From positions 12,502,417 through 12,566,416 of the forward strand of contig NC_134415.1 in NCBI RefSeq assembly GCF_030867145.1: 64,000 nucleotides of DNA, read 5' to 3'. The translations under genes were made by a program, and so were the position numbers. Source of the DNA: Opisthocomus hoazin (Eukaryota > Chordata > Aves > Opisthocomiformes > Opisthocomidae). Under the pieces are notes generated by a model that saw only the letters and a list, made by a program, of their open reading frames with translations, had not been told where the DNA came from and ran no database searches. Of the stretch, positions 49,893 to 62,700 are shown one piece after another. How positions within the stretch are numbered: position 1 is the stretch's first letter; each line of letters starts with the position of its first letter.

Positions 49893-52800
49893 CAAGAGAA
49901 TGGCTTTCTCTTGGCAGTCTTTCATTTTGTTCCCCATGCAGCAAATGTTATGTTCCTGCTAAATGCCAACAGCTGTTGATAATAGGCAGGCATTAAGCCT
50001 TCTACTGGTTCCTGTGCAATGTGAAGGTATGTTCAAGGCTGCCACACCAAAGCACCAAGCATATTGTAAAATATTTACCCGCTTCCAGCTGTGTTTTTTT
50101 AAGAAGTATCTACTTTTGCCTTCAGAATATGTTTCTATCGTAGTGAATTGAATGTTTCATAAAATTAAAAAAAAAAAAAAAAAGAAAAAGCTGTTTCAAT
50201 ACAGCTTTCCAAACAGTAGGCACCAAGCCCACTCCTCCTTCTTTATCTGTAATACTGTATTACTTTCTACAAGTTATTGGTGCCAGTCATGTCTTTGCAC
50301 TCTTTAGCCTCTGGAGAGTCTATTATTAAAAGTCTTTTCAGCAGACATGGCAGCAGCTGTTAAAGTACGTTTTTCTTAAAGGTAAATGAATGTTTACCTG
50401 CAAGAAAGTCAGTCCAGCATTTCAGAGCCAGGAGAGTCTTGGGTGTTAATAGCATGAGTTGTGAAATATGCAGCCAATCTCTGAAATAATTCCAGATCAA
50501 GGCAGAACATATTGAATACTGTATGTAAACAACAGTATTTGTGTTGGAGCTGGATCAAAGCTCTCTTTTCTTCTGTTTTAAATAGCAAAAGAATGAACAG
50601 GTTAGTGACTAGAGATTAACATTCGTTTTACTTATTTCAGGTCTGCCTCATTAGCAGTGGGACTCTTTCCAGCCTTCACCTGTTTTATGTGGGGCTACCA
50701 AACTGCAGAGCCTGCAGGTTCTGCAATGGAGTTTTCAGAGTAGCAAAAGACAGCATTCGGCAATCATGATTCTAGGGATTCACTTGCAGGAAAATATACT
50801 TTAAAATAAGCCAAAGTACTTCTTCAAAACTTACAGCTGATTTTCTGCTGTGCTGAACAACTGGCTCCTTATTTTTTGCTGCCTTTTCGTCTCTTGGCTC
50901 ACTGCTGGTCCAAGATATTTTACTACTTACTCAGTGATTTGGTTTCTTTAACAAGCTTTGCTAGGGAACTTTCTTGACAGTATTTTTAGAAATAAATGAG
51001 AAATTGCTTGCAATTCATTCCCTCTTTACATGCTAAGGAACTTGAATAGATGGCAGTAGTAGGCCTTGCATGGTCTGTGTTGACTAGCATGTTATGCTGT
51101 GTGGTTGTTCCTGTACTCTTCCTCCTGCTACAGAATAAATACTAATGGCATGTGCTTGGGTCCAGCAAACCAGTGAGAAATGTTTTCCTGTGTGAATGGA
51201 GACCTCCACATCTGAGGCTGCTAGCAGAAGGTATTCCCATGTTTGTTATCTGCCTTGATCTGTGGTATTCATGCAGGGCAGATGTGTAGTGCAGCCTCCC
51301 ATTGCTGAGGCTCAGGACGAGCCTGTTTGTAGCTGTGCAAGTCACGTGGCACCTATGGCAGACCTGTAGATAATGCCACACAGAGTCCATGTCAAAACTG
51401 GTACTGGATCCTGGGGTAATGTGTGAAACCTGGCAGCAGTCCCCAAGGTAAAATTTTGTGCGCTGACTTTTGTTTCCCCATTAATGAGGAATGGAAATAG
51501 GACACGTGATAAGTTAAACTGCACACAGTAACTGCATTAGAGTTCCTTTTAGACTAAAGATTGGCTTTACCTGGGATTTCTACTTCCTAAATCATTCTGG
51601 CATTGGTTCCCACTCCAGAGGGAGATTGGTCTCCTTCAGTCAAACTCCAGAACTACCATAGCACCAATTCACACATCTGCTTTTACATTGGAGAAAAACT
51701 AAGACATTTTTTTTCTTAGCTTTTCCTTTCTTAAAGTTACAAAAAGAGAGCAATGAACCATGCCAAACAACAAGAGAAAAAAATAAAAGCAAACCATCGA
51801 TGGATTTGTTGGCCCTTTTTCTGAAGCAAACTTAGCACGCCTTCTGCCTTTGAGAAATCTACGTGTTCTGCAGAAGTCTAGGTTATAGATTATTATTTTT
51901 TTATCAGCAAGATTTACTGTGGTATTGTAACCTGCTGGTGCTAAATATAGATCCTAATGATCAGTTGATTGTTGGTTATACAGGACAAGATTTAGTTACT
52001 CCTGTGTTAGGAACATAGGTATTGACTGCTAAGCAGAAATATTACCTTGATGTGACGATTTTGGTTACAAAAACAACCCCCGGTCTCTATCCTTACGCCG
52101 TCCTCTGTTACTAGGTATGTTGCTGAGGAGCATCAGGAACCAGTTAGTATCCAAAAGACTTGCCTGCTGACATTTGAAAAAGCAAACCACTCTGCAACAG
52201 TTATCATATGTCTAGATATCCTTTTTCTAAAGTAAATAAGGTGGTTTGGCTTTCATTAGCAGATATAGGGAAAGGTCATAATGGAAGTGATAAAGGGATG
52301 GTTTTTAATGGATTTTCTTTCACTGATGCAGCTCTATATAGGTTTGTAGAAAGGAGAAAAGAGGAATTCTATAAGTCAACTGTAACCACCAGGTTGTAAT
52401 CTGTTGGGAAATGCCACTGACTCATCTATTTCCTTACACACATACTCTATGCTTGGAACAAATCCTGAAGATCAATTTGGCTTTCTGAAGGGAAGTGTAA
52501 AGATCTGAGGGCTGATTTACAGGGCAGCCGTAAAATACTTGAGCTTGTGGGGTTTAAAGTGTACTCACAGTTGTTCAGAGGTATCTGCCAGATGGTGGCA
52601 ATGTCTTACATGTAGAAGAACTAGCCAATTAAAAATGTGACTCATGGCAATCCATAAGATATCCATATTTGTTTAGAAGAGTTGCTGTTCAAAACCTTTC
52701 AAAGAAGAGATCATGAGAACGAAGTAAAAGTAAAGATGTTGGAGGTCTGATGTTTCATCTAAGTTGTACCTGTGAGTTTTATGCATGTGTTTTAAAATTG

Positions 52801-53067
52801 GAGCGCACACTGAAGGTATGTTGTTTTCAGACAATACAAATGCCCACTTGCATGAGTTTTCTGTTAGATCTGTTTGACAGTTAGGTCTACTTTTGTGCTT
52901 TTTAGTACTGATTCTTCTCAACATGGCTGCTGGGATGTGAGAAACAGGATAATGAAAAGTTGTTTTGGAGTCACTTATTTGAAAGTACATTTTGTTTCTT
53001 TCTATAACGTTCCAGAGTTCAGAGTATTCTTGAGGTAAGTGTAATACAAGAAAGATACATTGCACAT
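49893..53067 (+). other. KIF26B: KIF26B intron 2, continued, no gene seen
   Basis: The segment is unique-looking intron. An A17 run lies at 50167-50183. ORFs are short or antisense to the following CR1. I see nothing else that I can name. Confidence 0.6.
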
Positions 53068-53189
53068 ACACTGTACTCCTCCTGAGGGGAACAGAGGGTC
53101 CAATATGCTGGACAGACCCTCCTTTTAGGGGAGTCTGCTGCCTCCCTGGGGCCCAGGTTAAGGACATCACTAGGAAACTTCCTAGCCTG

Positions 53190-53562
53190 GTGTGGCCCTC
53201 GGACTATTACCCATTACTGCTCTTCCATGTGGGTGACAATGAGGTTGCAATGAATAGTCAAAGGGCAATTGAAAGAGACTTCAGGGCCTTGGGATGGTTG
53301 GTAAGGGAATCCAGAGCACAGGTTACTTTTTCCTCCCTCCTTCTGGTTGCAGGGAGTGACACTGGAAGAAACAGGTGGGCCCAGTCTGTTAATACATGGC
53401 TCCGTGGCTCATATCACGGCCACAATTTTGGTTTTTTTTGATAATGGGATGGCCTACATGGCACCAGGCTTGCTGGCATCACATGGGATTCACCTTTCTC
53501 AAAGGGGGAAGAGGGTCTTCACTCACAAGCTAGTGGGGGTCATTGACAGAGCTTTATACTAG
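53190..53562 (+). pseudogene. CR1 ORF1 esterase-domain remnant
   Basis: The part from 53190 to about 53441 reads in one frame as the middle of the CR1 ORF1 esterase-like domain. The end of the domain (DNGMAYMAPGLLASHGIHLS and on to IDRALY) reads in another frame ending at the stop at 53560-53562. A small indel near 53430-53440, in a T8 run, explains the switch. In CR1 this ORF encodes a nucleic-acid-binding or chaperone-like protein with a lipolytic-enzyme-like fold; the activity has been reported for a related element. This copy is broken and also lacks the N-terminal part. Confidence 0.85.
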
Positions 53563-53869
53563 ACTTAAAGGGGGAGGGGGATAATGTCAGTCTTGCCTGT
53601 GACGAGCTGTGGGATGACACACCAAGGTTAGAGGGATAGGGTGCTAGTGAGGGCCCTCAGCCTGTTGCTCTGAGACGTGCTGGCTACACTGCAGTACACT
53701 TGAAGTCTTACGGAGGTGAGCCAGGGGCTCCTAAGGTAATAGAAGCCAACAGGAAAACACTGTTGAAATACCTCAAAGGAATTAAGGGCTGTTCCTGTAA
53801 GAAGGTCACATGGCTGAATGCCCAGCTGAACTGCACCTACACCAATGCATGCAACATGGCCAACAAATA

Positions 53870-54710
53870 GGAGAAGCTGGAAGCCACCGTGCTGCTAGAA
53901 AGCTATGACCTAGTTGGCACTACTGAAACTTGGTGGGATGAATCCGATGACTGGAGTGTGACTATTGATGGCTACTGGCTGTTCAGAAGGGACAGGTGAG
54001 GAAGAAGGGGTGGAGGTGTTGACTTCTGCATCAAGAAATGGATAGAGCATGAAGAGCTGTCTCTGAAGAATAGACACGAGCAGGTTGAAAGCTTATGAAT
54101 CAGAGACTGAGACAACAAAGAGAACCTTGTGGTTCGTGTCTACTGCAGGCCGCCTGATCAAGGGGAGACTATTGATGAAGCCTTCTTACTAGAGTCACAG
54201 AAGGCATCGTGCTTGCAGGCTCTCGTCCTGCTAGGGGACTTCAACCACCCCGACATTTTCTGGAAAAGTAGCACGGTGAGCTATAGGCAATCCAGGAGAC
54301 TCCTGGAATGCATTGAGGATGACTTCTTAAGCCAGGTAACAGACAGTCCTACCCAAAGGGATGCGATACTGGACCTGTTGGTTACCAACGCAAGGGAGCT
54401 AATTGGTGATGTCAAGATTGGAGGCAGCCTGGGCTGCAGTGATCACAAACTGCTGGAGTTCACAGTCCTCAGCGATATTCATCAGGTGAAGAGTCAAGTC
54501 AAGACTCTGAATTTTAGAAAAGCAAAATTCCAGCTCTTCAAGGAATTAGTCAATGGGATCCCCTGGGAAACTGCCCTCAGGAACAAGGGAGTGGGACAGA
54601 GGTGGCAGAGGCAGATCTTTAAGGATGCTTTCCATAGAGCACAAGAGCTCTCAATCCCCAGGTGTAAGAAATCAGGCAAGGAAGGCAAGAGACTGGCATG
54701 GCTGAGTTGA
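53870..54710 (+). pseudogene. CR1 ORF2 endonuclease-domain remnant
   Basis: The segment encodes most of an apurinic-like endonuclease: KLEATVLLESYDLVGTTETW first, then after stops near 53998 and 54098 an open stretch from 54129 to 54710. That open stretch has the GDFN motif and the SDH motif that normally form the metal and catalytic site. In an intact CR1 this domain nicks target DNA to prime reverse transcription. Here it ends in the linker to the missing RT. The TGA at the end probably arose from a CGA codon, as is common by CpG decay. Confidence 0.85.
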
Positions 54711-57700
54711 GACCTGATCTGGTTGAAGATGTCCCTGCTCATTGCAGAGGGATTGGACTAGATGAGCTTTAAAGGTCACCTCCAACCCAAACTATTCTAT
54801 GATTCTATAAATGTGCTGTTATAATGCTGTACCCATTATTGTAACCAGTGAGCTGGAACAGGAGAAGAGATAGCAAGTAGCATGGAAAACCTCATTTAAA
54901 TATTCAAAGGAAGTTTTTGAGAAGTTCTGGTCACAAAGTGTGAAAAGATGTATGTCTACTGGATGCTTCTTTGAAAATACTATTAAATTATAGCACTTAC
55001 TTTGACTTCTTTGGAAGAAGCAGCATCCTGTTCCTCATAGAAAGAGAGAAATTCTGATGGAGCATGTTGTCTCTGCCAAGGGAGAAGCTCATATGTAATG
55101 AATTGAGCATGTGCAAGGAAGGGTCTCCAGCAGCTGAAATGCTAAGTCTGCTCAAGCTTGTTATAATGGATCCAGAAAGGTATTTAGGCATATAATTCTC
55201 TGAAAACTGGTGGATTTTGGGTGTCTGTATGCTGATGGTTTTAATGGGGAATCTGTATTAAAGGACTGAGCAGAGTTTGGGTTTGAAACATACCCTTGTG
55301 GCTTGTCCTATTTTCATTGGAGGTAACCAGCAAGGAGCTGCCAGCACCAGCATGGTGAGAGACAGAGGTGTAGGTCCTCTGAAGATCATGTACAAGAAAC
55401 TGCATCTTGTAGTAGTTTCTTATCACTCAGAAAGCTGTTCTGCATCTTTGCTTTAAACTCTGGGTACCACCTCTTAGTATAGTAAAACCTTTGTTTGACA
55501 AGAGGAAACAGAATCCTCCAAACTAGTAAGATATTTTCTGTTTAGAAATGAGTTTTCTTCTACATTATGATTCAATTGCTTTGGCTCCTAGCCCACACAA
55601 TAGATCATTTGAACACTTTGTGCAGAAGAAAACTGTCCCCTAGGCAAAACCTCAGTGTACGAGTTAAGATTCCTTGCTTTTTCTTGTAGAAAGCTTTCAG
55701 TTCAATATCTTAATATTAGTGATCCAAGCTGATCCCAAAGTCTTTGGCATGTTAAGAAGTTATTACATGTCACCTGGTCCACAGTGATTTTGCACATGTT
55801 CTTACCCATGCATCTGTCTGGTGAGAAATGCAGATAGGGTTTGAGTTAAGCCCAGCAGTGTGAGGTACTCCCATGAAGAGACCACAGGAGAGCTGATTTG
55901 TGGTCACTTTAGGCCTACCCTTTAGCACCTTCCCCCCTTCTCCAGTAATTTGTGATAACACGGTGTCCTCTGTGTGGATAAAAATCTGGATACAACAAAA
56001 TATTAAACGTGAAAAAAAAAATTACTTAACTGATGGTTTCAGGGTCTCTTGGAGTTTTTTGATCATACCTGGAAACGTTTGGCAAGGTTGGATTCCTGCT
56101 TTAGTGGTTCGAAGTCTTTGAACTATTTATTGGTGGTTTCTTGTCCTAAACAGGATGGTCCACAAGTGACTTTATTGCAGGGACCCACAGTGTCCCCTGG
56201 TTTGTGCTTTCCCAGGTTGCTGTGACTTCTGCTTCCAAGCTCTGAATCCTTCTGTGGCGTGTACCAGGCGAGTTCCATTCTGAGCGTTTGTATGAATCTT
56301 AGTTTCACTTGACATTGGTGTGGGTAGCTTGACTGGGCCTCCAAACTGGTTTTTGGGAGCAGAGTTTCATAGGAAATAGGTTCGGCTGACTAGGATGTGT
56401 CTGCAGTCCCCTGGTTGGGGTAGCGAGCCTGGGGGAGGGCACCCTACCATGAGAATCCAGTCAAAGTCATTCTTGGCAGAGGTGCCTATAGATGTGCTCC
56501 ATGTGCATGGCAGAAAAAAATACTTACTAAAACCTCAGCAAAAGATTCTACAGAGTTGTTGTTATAATGGCTTTGGTAGATTTAACCTTGAAATCTTGTG
56601 TCTGAGGAGGTAAGGCTAATTTGTAGGATTGAGAGAGACTTCAATGACCCCTGTCTTAAGTCAGCTGTCAAAAAGACAAATTTACCACTTTCCAAAAATC
56701 TTTCTTATCATTCATCACCTCTGGTTTAGTCTGAGAGCTAAACGACTCACTTTGAGTTGCCTACAAACACACTGCCTGTGTATGATAAGGAGGCATTTGC
56801 TGAATTATTTTGGAAAACGAAAGCTAGAGAGGTAAGTTAGTTTTGGTAGCCTTTCGGTTAGTTTTACAATCAAGTGTCCTTTTTTTTTCTTCCCCAAAAT
56901 TACAAGTCACTTATAATGCACTGTATTACTTAAAAAGTTACAAGAGTCCTTATCCTTAATGAAGTATGTGTCATACTAAATTAAATTTACTCTTTGGAGA
57001 TTGCAAGCCCATACCTATTGCTTTAGAGCCAAAGTCTCGTAATAGATCTAGGAGCAGAAATAACTTGTGAAGTTCAATAGCTGATTGAGTGTCCAGCATT
57101 GGTCACTGCAGGCTCTTGTTGGTTAGTTGTTTGTGGCTGAAGTGGGGACAAATAATTCCACTGTATGTAACTCCTGCCACTTCCTCTGTTTCTCCCTTAC
57201 TGGGAATGCGCTGTGCTCAAGAACAGTTCTTATTTAGTGGCTGCGTACTGCTTAGATTTCTCATGGAGCAGAACCAGCTTGAAGTGGAGGTGGGTTCTTT
57301 GTTTTGCTGTTTTGATTTTTTTTGTTGCTTGTCTTTTAACTATGAAATGTTTTTTATTACTGCACATTAATTATTAATTATAGATTGATTTCTAGCAGAG
57401 TATTAGACGTTAGTTTAGATTTCCCTGTTACTATGGGCTGCTGCTTAGTCTTTTTCCATTTTAATAGTATATATGAAGATATAGTGCTACTTCCTTGCTC
57501 CTCGGATAAGAAGGCAAGCTGGGAGTTACTTTGTTCTTCACTGTAGTCTTTGGCTATTTTTGAGCTAACAGATAGGGAAGCTGGAAGAAACAAAGTTTAA
57601 GGAAGTGAAGAGTTTTACCACATTAAAACCAGTGTCGGTAGAAAATAAAGTCTGGGAAACTTAACACGCGAATATATTTGTTTATAACTTGAGTGGCAAG

Positions 57701-59081
57701 AATGTGGTTTGGCCAAATTGCTTAGTGTGCTCATGCATTGCTCTTGATGCATCGGAACAGAAGCTCAGAAAGACAGTTTAGAAGAAAAGTGAGATTATTC
57801 AAATTTGAAAAGCAAGGTGGTGTCAGGAAAAATGATTCTAAAAGCAGTTCAAGGGAAAACAAACAACAAAGAATGAAGTATTACTGAATTGTAGTCCTGT
57901 AATTTTTTAACCTACTGCCACAGTCTGCAATTCAATCTTTGTGTGTAAATTTTAGTGCAGCGCTCTTCATATCACTTATACAGACAGCTTCTCAGTCACC
58001 CAAGTTAATTTCATCATGGGGTAACATTCTTAGTTTGTTCTACTCACTCCCCAATACTGCTTTTTAAAGTTCCATTTAGTCTTTCGGGTAAACAGCACAC
58101 TGTATCTTTTGTGGTATCTCTTGCACGCTTCATGCTATACTGATTTCACTGAGTCTGCTTGCACTGGTAAGTACTTGTCTGCTTAGGAGCTGCTGTAGGT
58201 AAGCCCAGAGCATTCGGCATTTCAGACTTTCGACCTCAGACTTCCTCTGATGTACGTATTAGGATGTGAATACGAAGTTTTGAAGTCAGTAAGCATTCTG
58301 GATGTGGTTTAAAAAAAAACCAAAATGGAGGACTCCTGCTCTGAAGTTTGAGAACACTTTAGAAAAAACCCTGCTCTGTTTTAGAGGGCATCATGTGTGG
58401 TAACAGACCATCGGCACAGCACAGATGCAGAGTTAAACTCCTGTGTTAGAAGACAGACAGGAGACAATGCCTGTGAAAATGGACAATCAACAGAGCTTGC
58501 ATGGGATAAAACTTCTTCCCCGACACTGTTATTGAAGGTCATGTATGAAGGTCAACAACATACGTTGTTGTTTAATCACTCTTGCAGTGTCCTTCCCTTG
58601 TAACATGAATGAGAGAACAAATAATGTCAAGAGCTGTTGCACCAATGACTTATTTCCTTCTTCATAGTTTGCAGTGGTTGCTTTTGCGTTTGTTTTTATC
58701 TTTCATTGTTTCCCTTCTTTAGTATTTGAATACACGAGCTTGTTCTGTTTATAAATTCCTGAATGTGGAAAATATCCTATGTCATATTTCAGAGGCCCTA
58801 ACTTGTAGCTGCCAGAAATTTAAGAATAAAGGAGAAATAATTCCTTCAGTTTTGCAATAAGAGGAATATTCTGGGCTATTATTGATGGAGGCTTATCTCG
58901 GGAAATTGTGACTGGAAGAAGTTTTAAAGTAGACAGAATCTTTCCGCAGTTTGATGTCATGACGACAAGTGCAAAATTCACCAAGTCTTCAAAAATCAAA
59001 AGGCTGACACCATGAAATACCTACATCCATAATATGACACTTTAAGTTTTAAAAATATCTTTAAAATTTTCCTGTTTATCA

Positions 59082-59098
59082 GTGTGTGTGTGTGTGTG
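59082..59098 (+). repeat. (GT)n microsatellite
   Basis: About eight GT units lie here, followed by AGGAGAAGGGG. This is an ordinary dinucleotide repeat. Confidence 0.9.
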
Positions 59099-59723
59099 AG
59101 GAGAAGGGGTGGGGATAGTGTTGTTTTGTGTGGAAGTTTGGTACAGTGACTCTGAAACAGCTCCAACCACCTCCTGGCAGCGTCACCACGTTAGCCCCAT
59201 GCAAGCCCTGACAAAAGCTGTTCTCCCCTGCAGCCTCCCTGCTGCCCTCCCAGAGCCTGCTGAGATCTTGGGAGGGGTGAGCAGCCACTGGTGGGTCCTC
59301 CTCAGGAATCATCTCCAGGCAGTCTTCCTTGTCCTGCTTCCCTGGCCTGCTCTGCTGGGCAGAGAGGAGAGGAGCATGTCCTCCCCTCCTGCATGAAGGG
59401 AAAAATGCGCTTCCCAGAACCTAGACAGTCAAGTTCTGCTGGGTAAAAGTGTCCCTACTGACTTAGTGTGTTTAGGGGACTTTTTTTTTTTTGAGGAGAG
59501 AGTTAACAATGCGAGTGCTTGAATGAATAAAATAGCTTTATGAACCACAGGACAACTTTGCCAGAGAAGTTTGACAGCAGCTAGAAACACTGATGTACTT
59601 GGCTTTTGTTACATCAGAGGCTGTTTCTTGTCAGTGGCTTGCTCTGCGTTCATGATTAGAAGTCTATGAACTGGTTCTGCAGTGCCTTTTAAGGATTATT
59701 TGGTCTCTGGTCAAACTTACATT

Positions 59724-59746
59724 AAAACAAACAAACAAACAAAAAA
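59724..59746 (+). repeat. (AAAC)n microsatellite
   Basis: About four AAAC units are followed by an A-run. An AAC repeat lies some 65 bp downstream (59809-59822). Confidence 0.85.
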
Positions 59747-62700
59747 CCCTCAAACCCACAAACAACACTTGTTCTGTTTCACAAAGAAATGAGTCTGCTC
59801 TATAATGAACAACAACAACAAAATATATATCTAGTCTGAACAGAATTACCTACAAATGGGAGATCTGGGGATTTTTTCCCTCTTTGTTTGCCATTAGTGG
59901 GTATTTTCAAGAAAACACTGTGTTCTAGCGAAAACCTAGCCATGGGTTTTTCATATGCATACACATAATCCACTCAAGCTATTCCCTATTCACCTCATCC
60001 GACTCTGTTCCCTCCTTCCATTTAGGAAATTCAGTGTTCGCTAAAGCTCGGGTAGGGGTTATCAATCATGTTCAATATTAGGTTACTGGCAGAAGAGAGT
60101 CATTACCTTTAATGTGTAATAACTGTGCCATGAAGATAATACAATAAAATCCAAGTAATGTAATTTAGAAAGGCTTTCTGCTCAAGCTTTAAAAAAAAAT
60201 ATGTTATAATCCCATCCTTAGGGTCACAGAAAATCTTGTTTATTTTATTCCTTCTACTTTGTTTGTGCCTTTTGGGGCTTCTTGCAGAGTAATGCATCAT
60301 CTGCCTGGGATGGTTCTCAGCGTAGGTCTGCTACATTCAGCTATTTCTATAGAAACACCCAAGAATACTTTCTGTTGTAGTATAGCTGCTGTGCTAAGGG
60401 CTGCTGCAGCACAGAGAGCAACTATTGTGTTGGATTGTGATTGTAATGGTCCTGCTAAAAGTCTTAGGAGTTGATGAATTACAGGGAATAGGACTGCACT
60501 GTACTATTGACACATGCATGAAGAATGCCCAAATGGAGATACTGGACACTTGGAAAAATAAGAAACTTTTTGTTTTCAAACATGTCCCCAGGGAAGCAAG
60601 TGGCTGTTTTTTTGGAGTGATTTCAGTAGAGGGAGGGTCAGGGTGTGAAGCTGCTGTTACTGCTTTTGTACCTTTTCCTAGTGTATGTTCCTAGGGTGTC
60701 CCACCAGAACGGAGCATGATTGTCAGCCTTAGAAGGTGGAAGAGTAATGGGGAGATAAGCAGCAAAGGAGACTTCTCATAAACCTCTCTATCTTGGGAAG
60801 GACAGTGGAGCCCAGTCATTTTAACTAGTCTCTTTTGGGAGACTCCCAGCTCTAACTGGATTTCTCAGGAATAATGTAATATAGTAGTTAATTTTTTTTT
60901 TTTTTTAGAGCAGCAGCAGCTATGCCAGTTTCTAGCTATGTGGTTTTAGACTTTAACATTGGTTCTCAGCTCCTACAGATGACTTGTAGGTATCTTTGAA
61001 TTGAGGGGATTATTTCTTTTTCTTCTCAGCACCTTGGAGTAATGTTCTGACTCAGCTGCCAGAATACTCCCTTCGTTTACTGACAAATATTCACATTTTC
61101 AAAACGTGAATTTTAATTTTGTTTCGCTATTTCTCCCTCTTTTGGGTACCTCATCACTAGGTTATTTGCCATTCTACTTACTATAATCCAAATCTGAGCA
61201 ACGACAGTTTCTGCTAATTTGATAAATTCAGTTTTCTGTAGGATTAGGGCTTCCAGGAACTATTCTGTCTAGAGTTAAAGACTGTAGTCTCCAGTTAACA
61301 TGTGTGTCTTTGCTGTGATACATTTTGATGTTAAGCTTTTAATGGGGATACTACACTTTTCTGTTGGAGTATGTTTTCTCCTGCTGTTGTCTCCCATAGT
61401 ACGTATCTTAGAGAGCAAAGCAGCCTTGTCAGGTAAAGACGATCTGCTTTGGACTTACGCCTGCATTCCCTTTAGGTGCATACTTGTAAGTAAGTGAGCA
61501 GCCATTCAAAGTAGTAAAATCAGTCAACTGAACTCAAATTCCTTTAGATCTGAAATTATAACTAAGCAGTTAATGGAGTTTACAGTACTGGTCCTCTGTA
61601 TTATTATCAGAGGTAGTGATCAAAGTTTGAGAGAAATCTAATCAAGAACTGGAGTACTACTGGGAAGGCTTGGTTGAGGATTTTCCTCCAGAGGAGGACA
61701 ACAGAAAGCATGACAGCTAACCAACTTCAGACCCTTTCCTACACGAAGCCTTTGGTCAGGTCATGTGGTACCAAGGAGCCTGAGGTAGGTTCCACTGGGA
61801 AGGAGTGGAGTGGTGGTAAAGCTTCTAACAATGTTTTGCCACTTCAGCTCACTTAGGTTTTGATCCTGAATCTTGATGTTTCAGCAGGTGATATTAAGAA
61901 TTCTGCTTCTTCGTCTTACTTCAGTACAGTGGTATGTATTTATAGTTTCACTGGATATTACTTTATGTGAATAGTTTGAAAGAACATGGAAAGAATTTGG
62001 ATTTTCTCTCTGTAGGAAATGTCTCTTTCCCCCCGAAAGCTCTGAAAAAGTAAGTATCAGTTAAAATTAGAGACAGATAAATATGCAGAGATCTCCCCGC
62101 TTCCTCAGTTGTATTTCCTCACACGTGTGCAGCCAAAACTTGAAATCAACTTACTCTTAACTATTCTCATGATAATTGATGTTTCCTTGTCTCTGGACAC
62201 TGAAATAATCCAGTAAATGTGCTCTCTACTTAAGTGCAACTTTAATTTGAAAATCACATCCATAGTAGTTCTCAGAAATCCTATTTTAATTGCTAAGCAT
62301 GATTGCTCGTGCTGTAAATGCTTTAAAAATCAGTGCAGTCAGACACCAGAAGCTATTTCAAGTGATTTTTCTAGCCAATCTTTGTTACCCAGCGTGGGAC
62401 AGAATTAGAGTCGCTGCACGTCAAATATAGTCAACACACTGTGATTATTCAGTGGAGTAAGAATCTTGACAAAGCACTATGGTATAAATTCTAAAAGAAA
62501 ATCATAGTTCATATACGCTAGAAAAATGTGAATTAGATTTGTCAAATTATATCTGTTGTGAATTAGTGTCTTGGCTTGAATTAATAAGAGAAAATTGTCT
62601 AGAGATTATTATCTGGATGAAACTTGTTGATGCAATATCGTATTTGATCTATTAAATACCTGTTTCCTAATACTGCACTCATTGCCAGTCAGCACTAGTT

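Larger units (their letters stand above)
53068..54809 (+). mobile_element. internally deleted CR1 LINE: ORF1 esterase + ORF2 endonuclease + 3' tail
   Basis: The element opens in the ORF1 esterase-like (SGNH-type) domain with LLRGTEGPIC, continues through PSDYYPLLLFHVGDNEVA, NTWLRG and APGLLASHGIHLSQRGKR, and ends ORF1 at 53562. The inter-ORF region and ORF2 endonuclease follow. Recognisable motifs are TETWWDES (near 53926), YCRPPDQGE, LLGDFNHPDI, LLVTNARELIGDVK and GCSDH (near 54440, the catalytic SDH). The linker ends at KRLAWLS (54690-54708). After a TGA the sequence passes within about 25 bp into the 3' UTR (GAAGATGTCCCTGCTCATTG) and ends with ATTCTATG and ATTCTATA (54794-54809). The whole RT is absent. 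Several stops (for example near 53868 and 53998) and an ORF1 frameshift near 53340-53440 make it non-functional. Confidence 0.92.

Noticed and set aside
52673..53170. 165-codon antisense ORF
   Set aside because: It starts inside the antisense of a CR1 ORF1 remnant and runs into unique intron. It has no family match.
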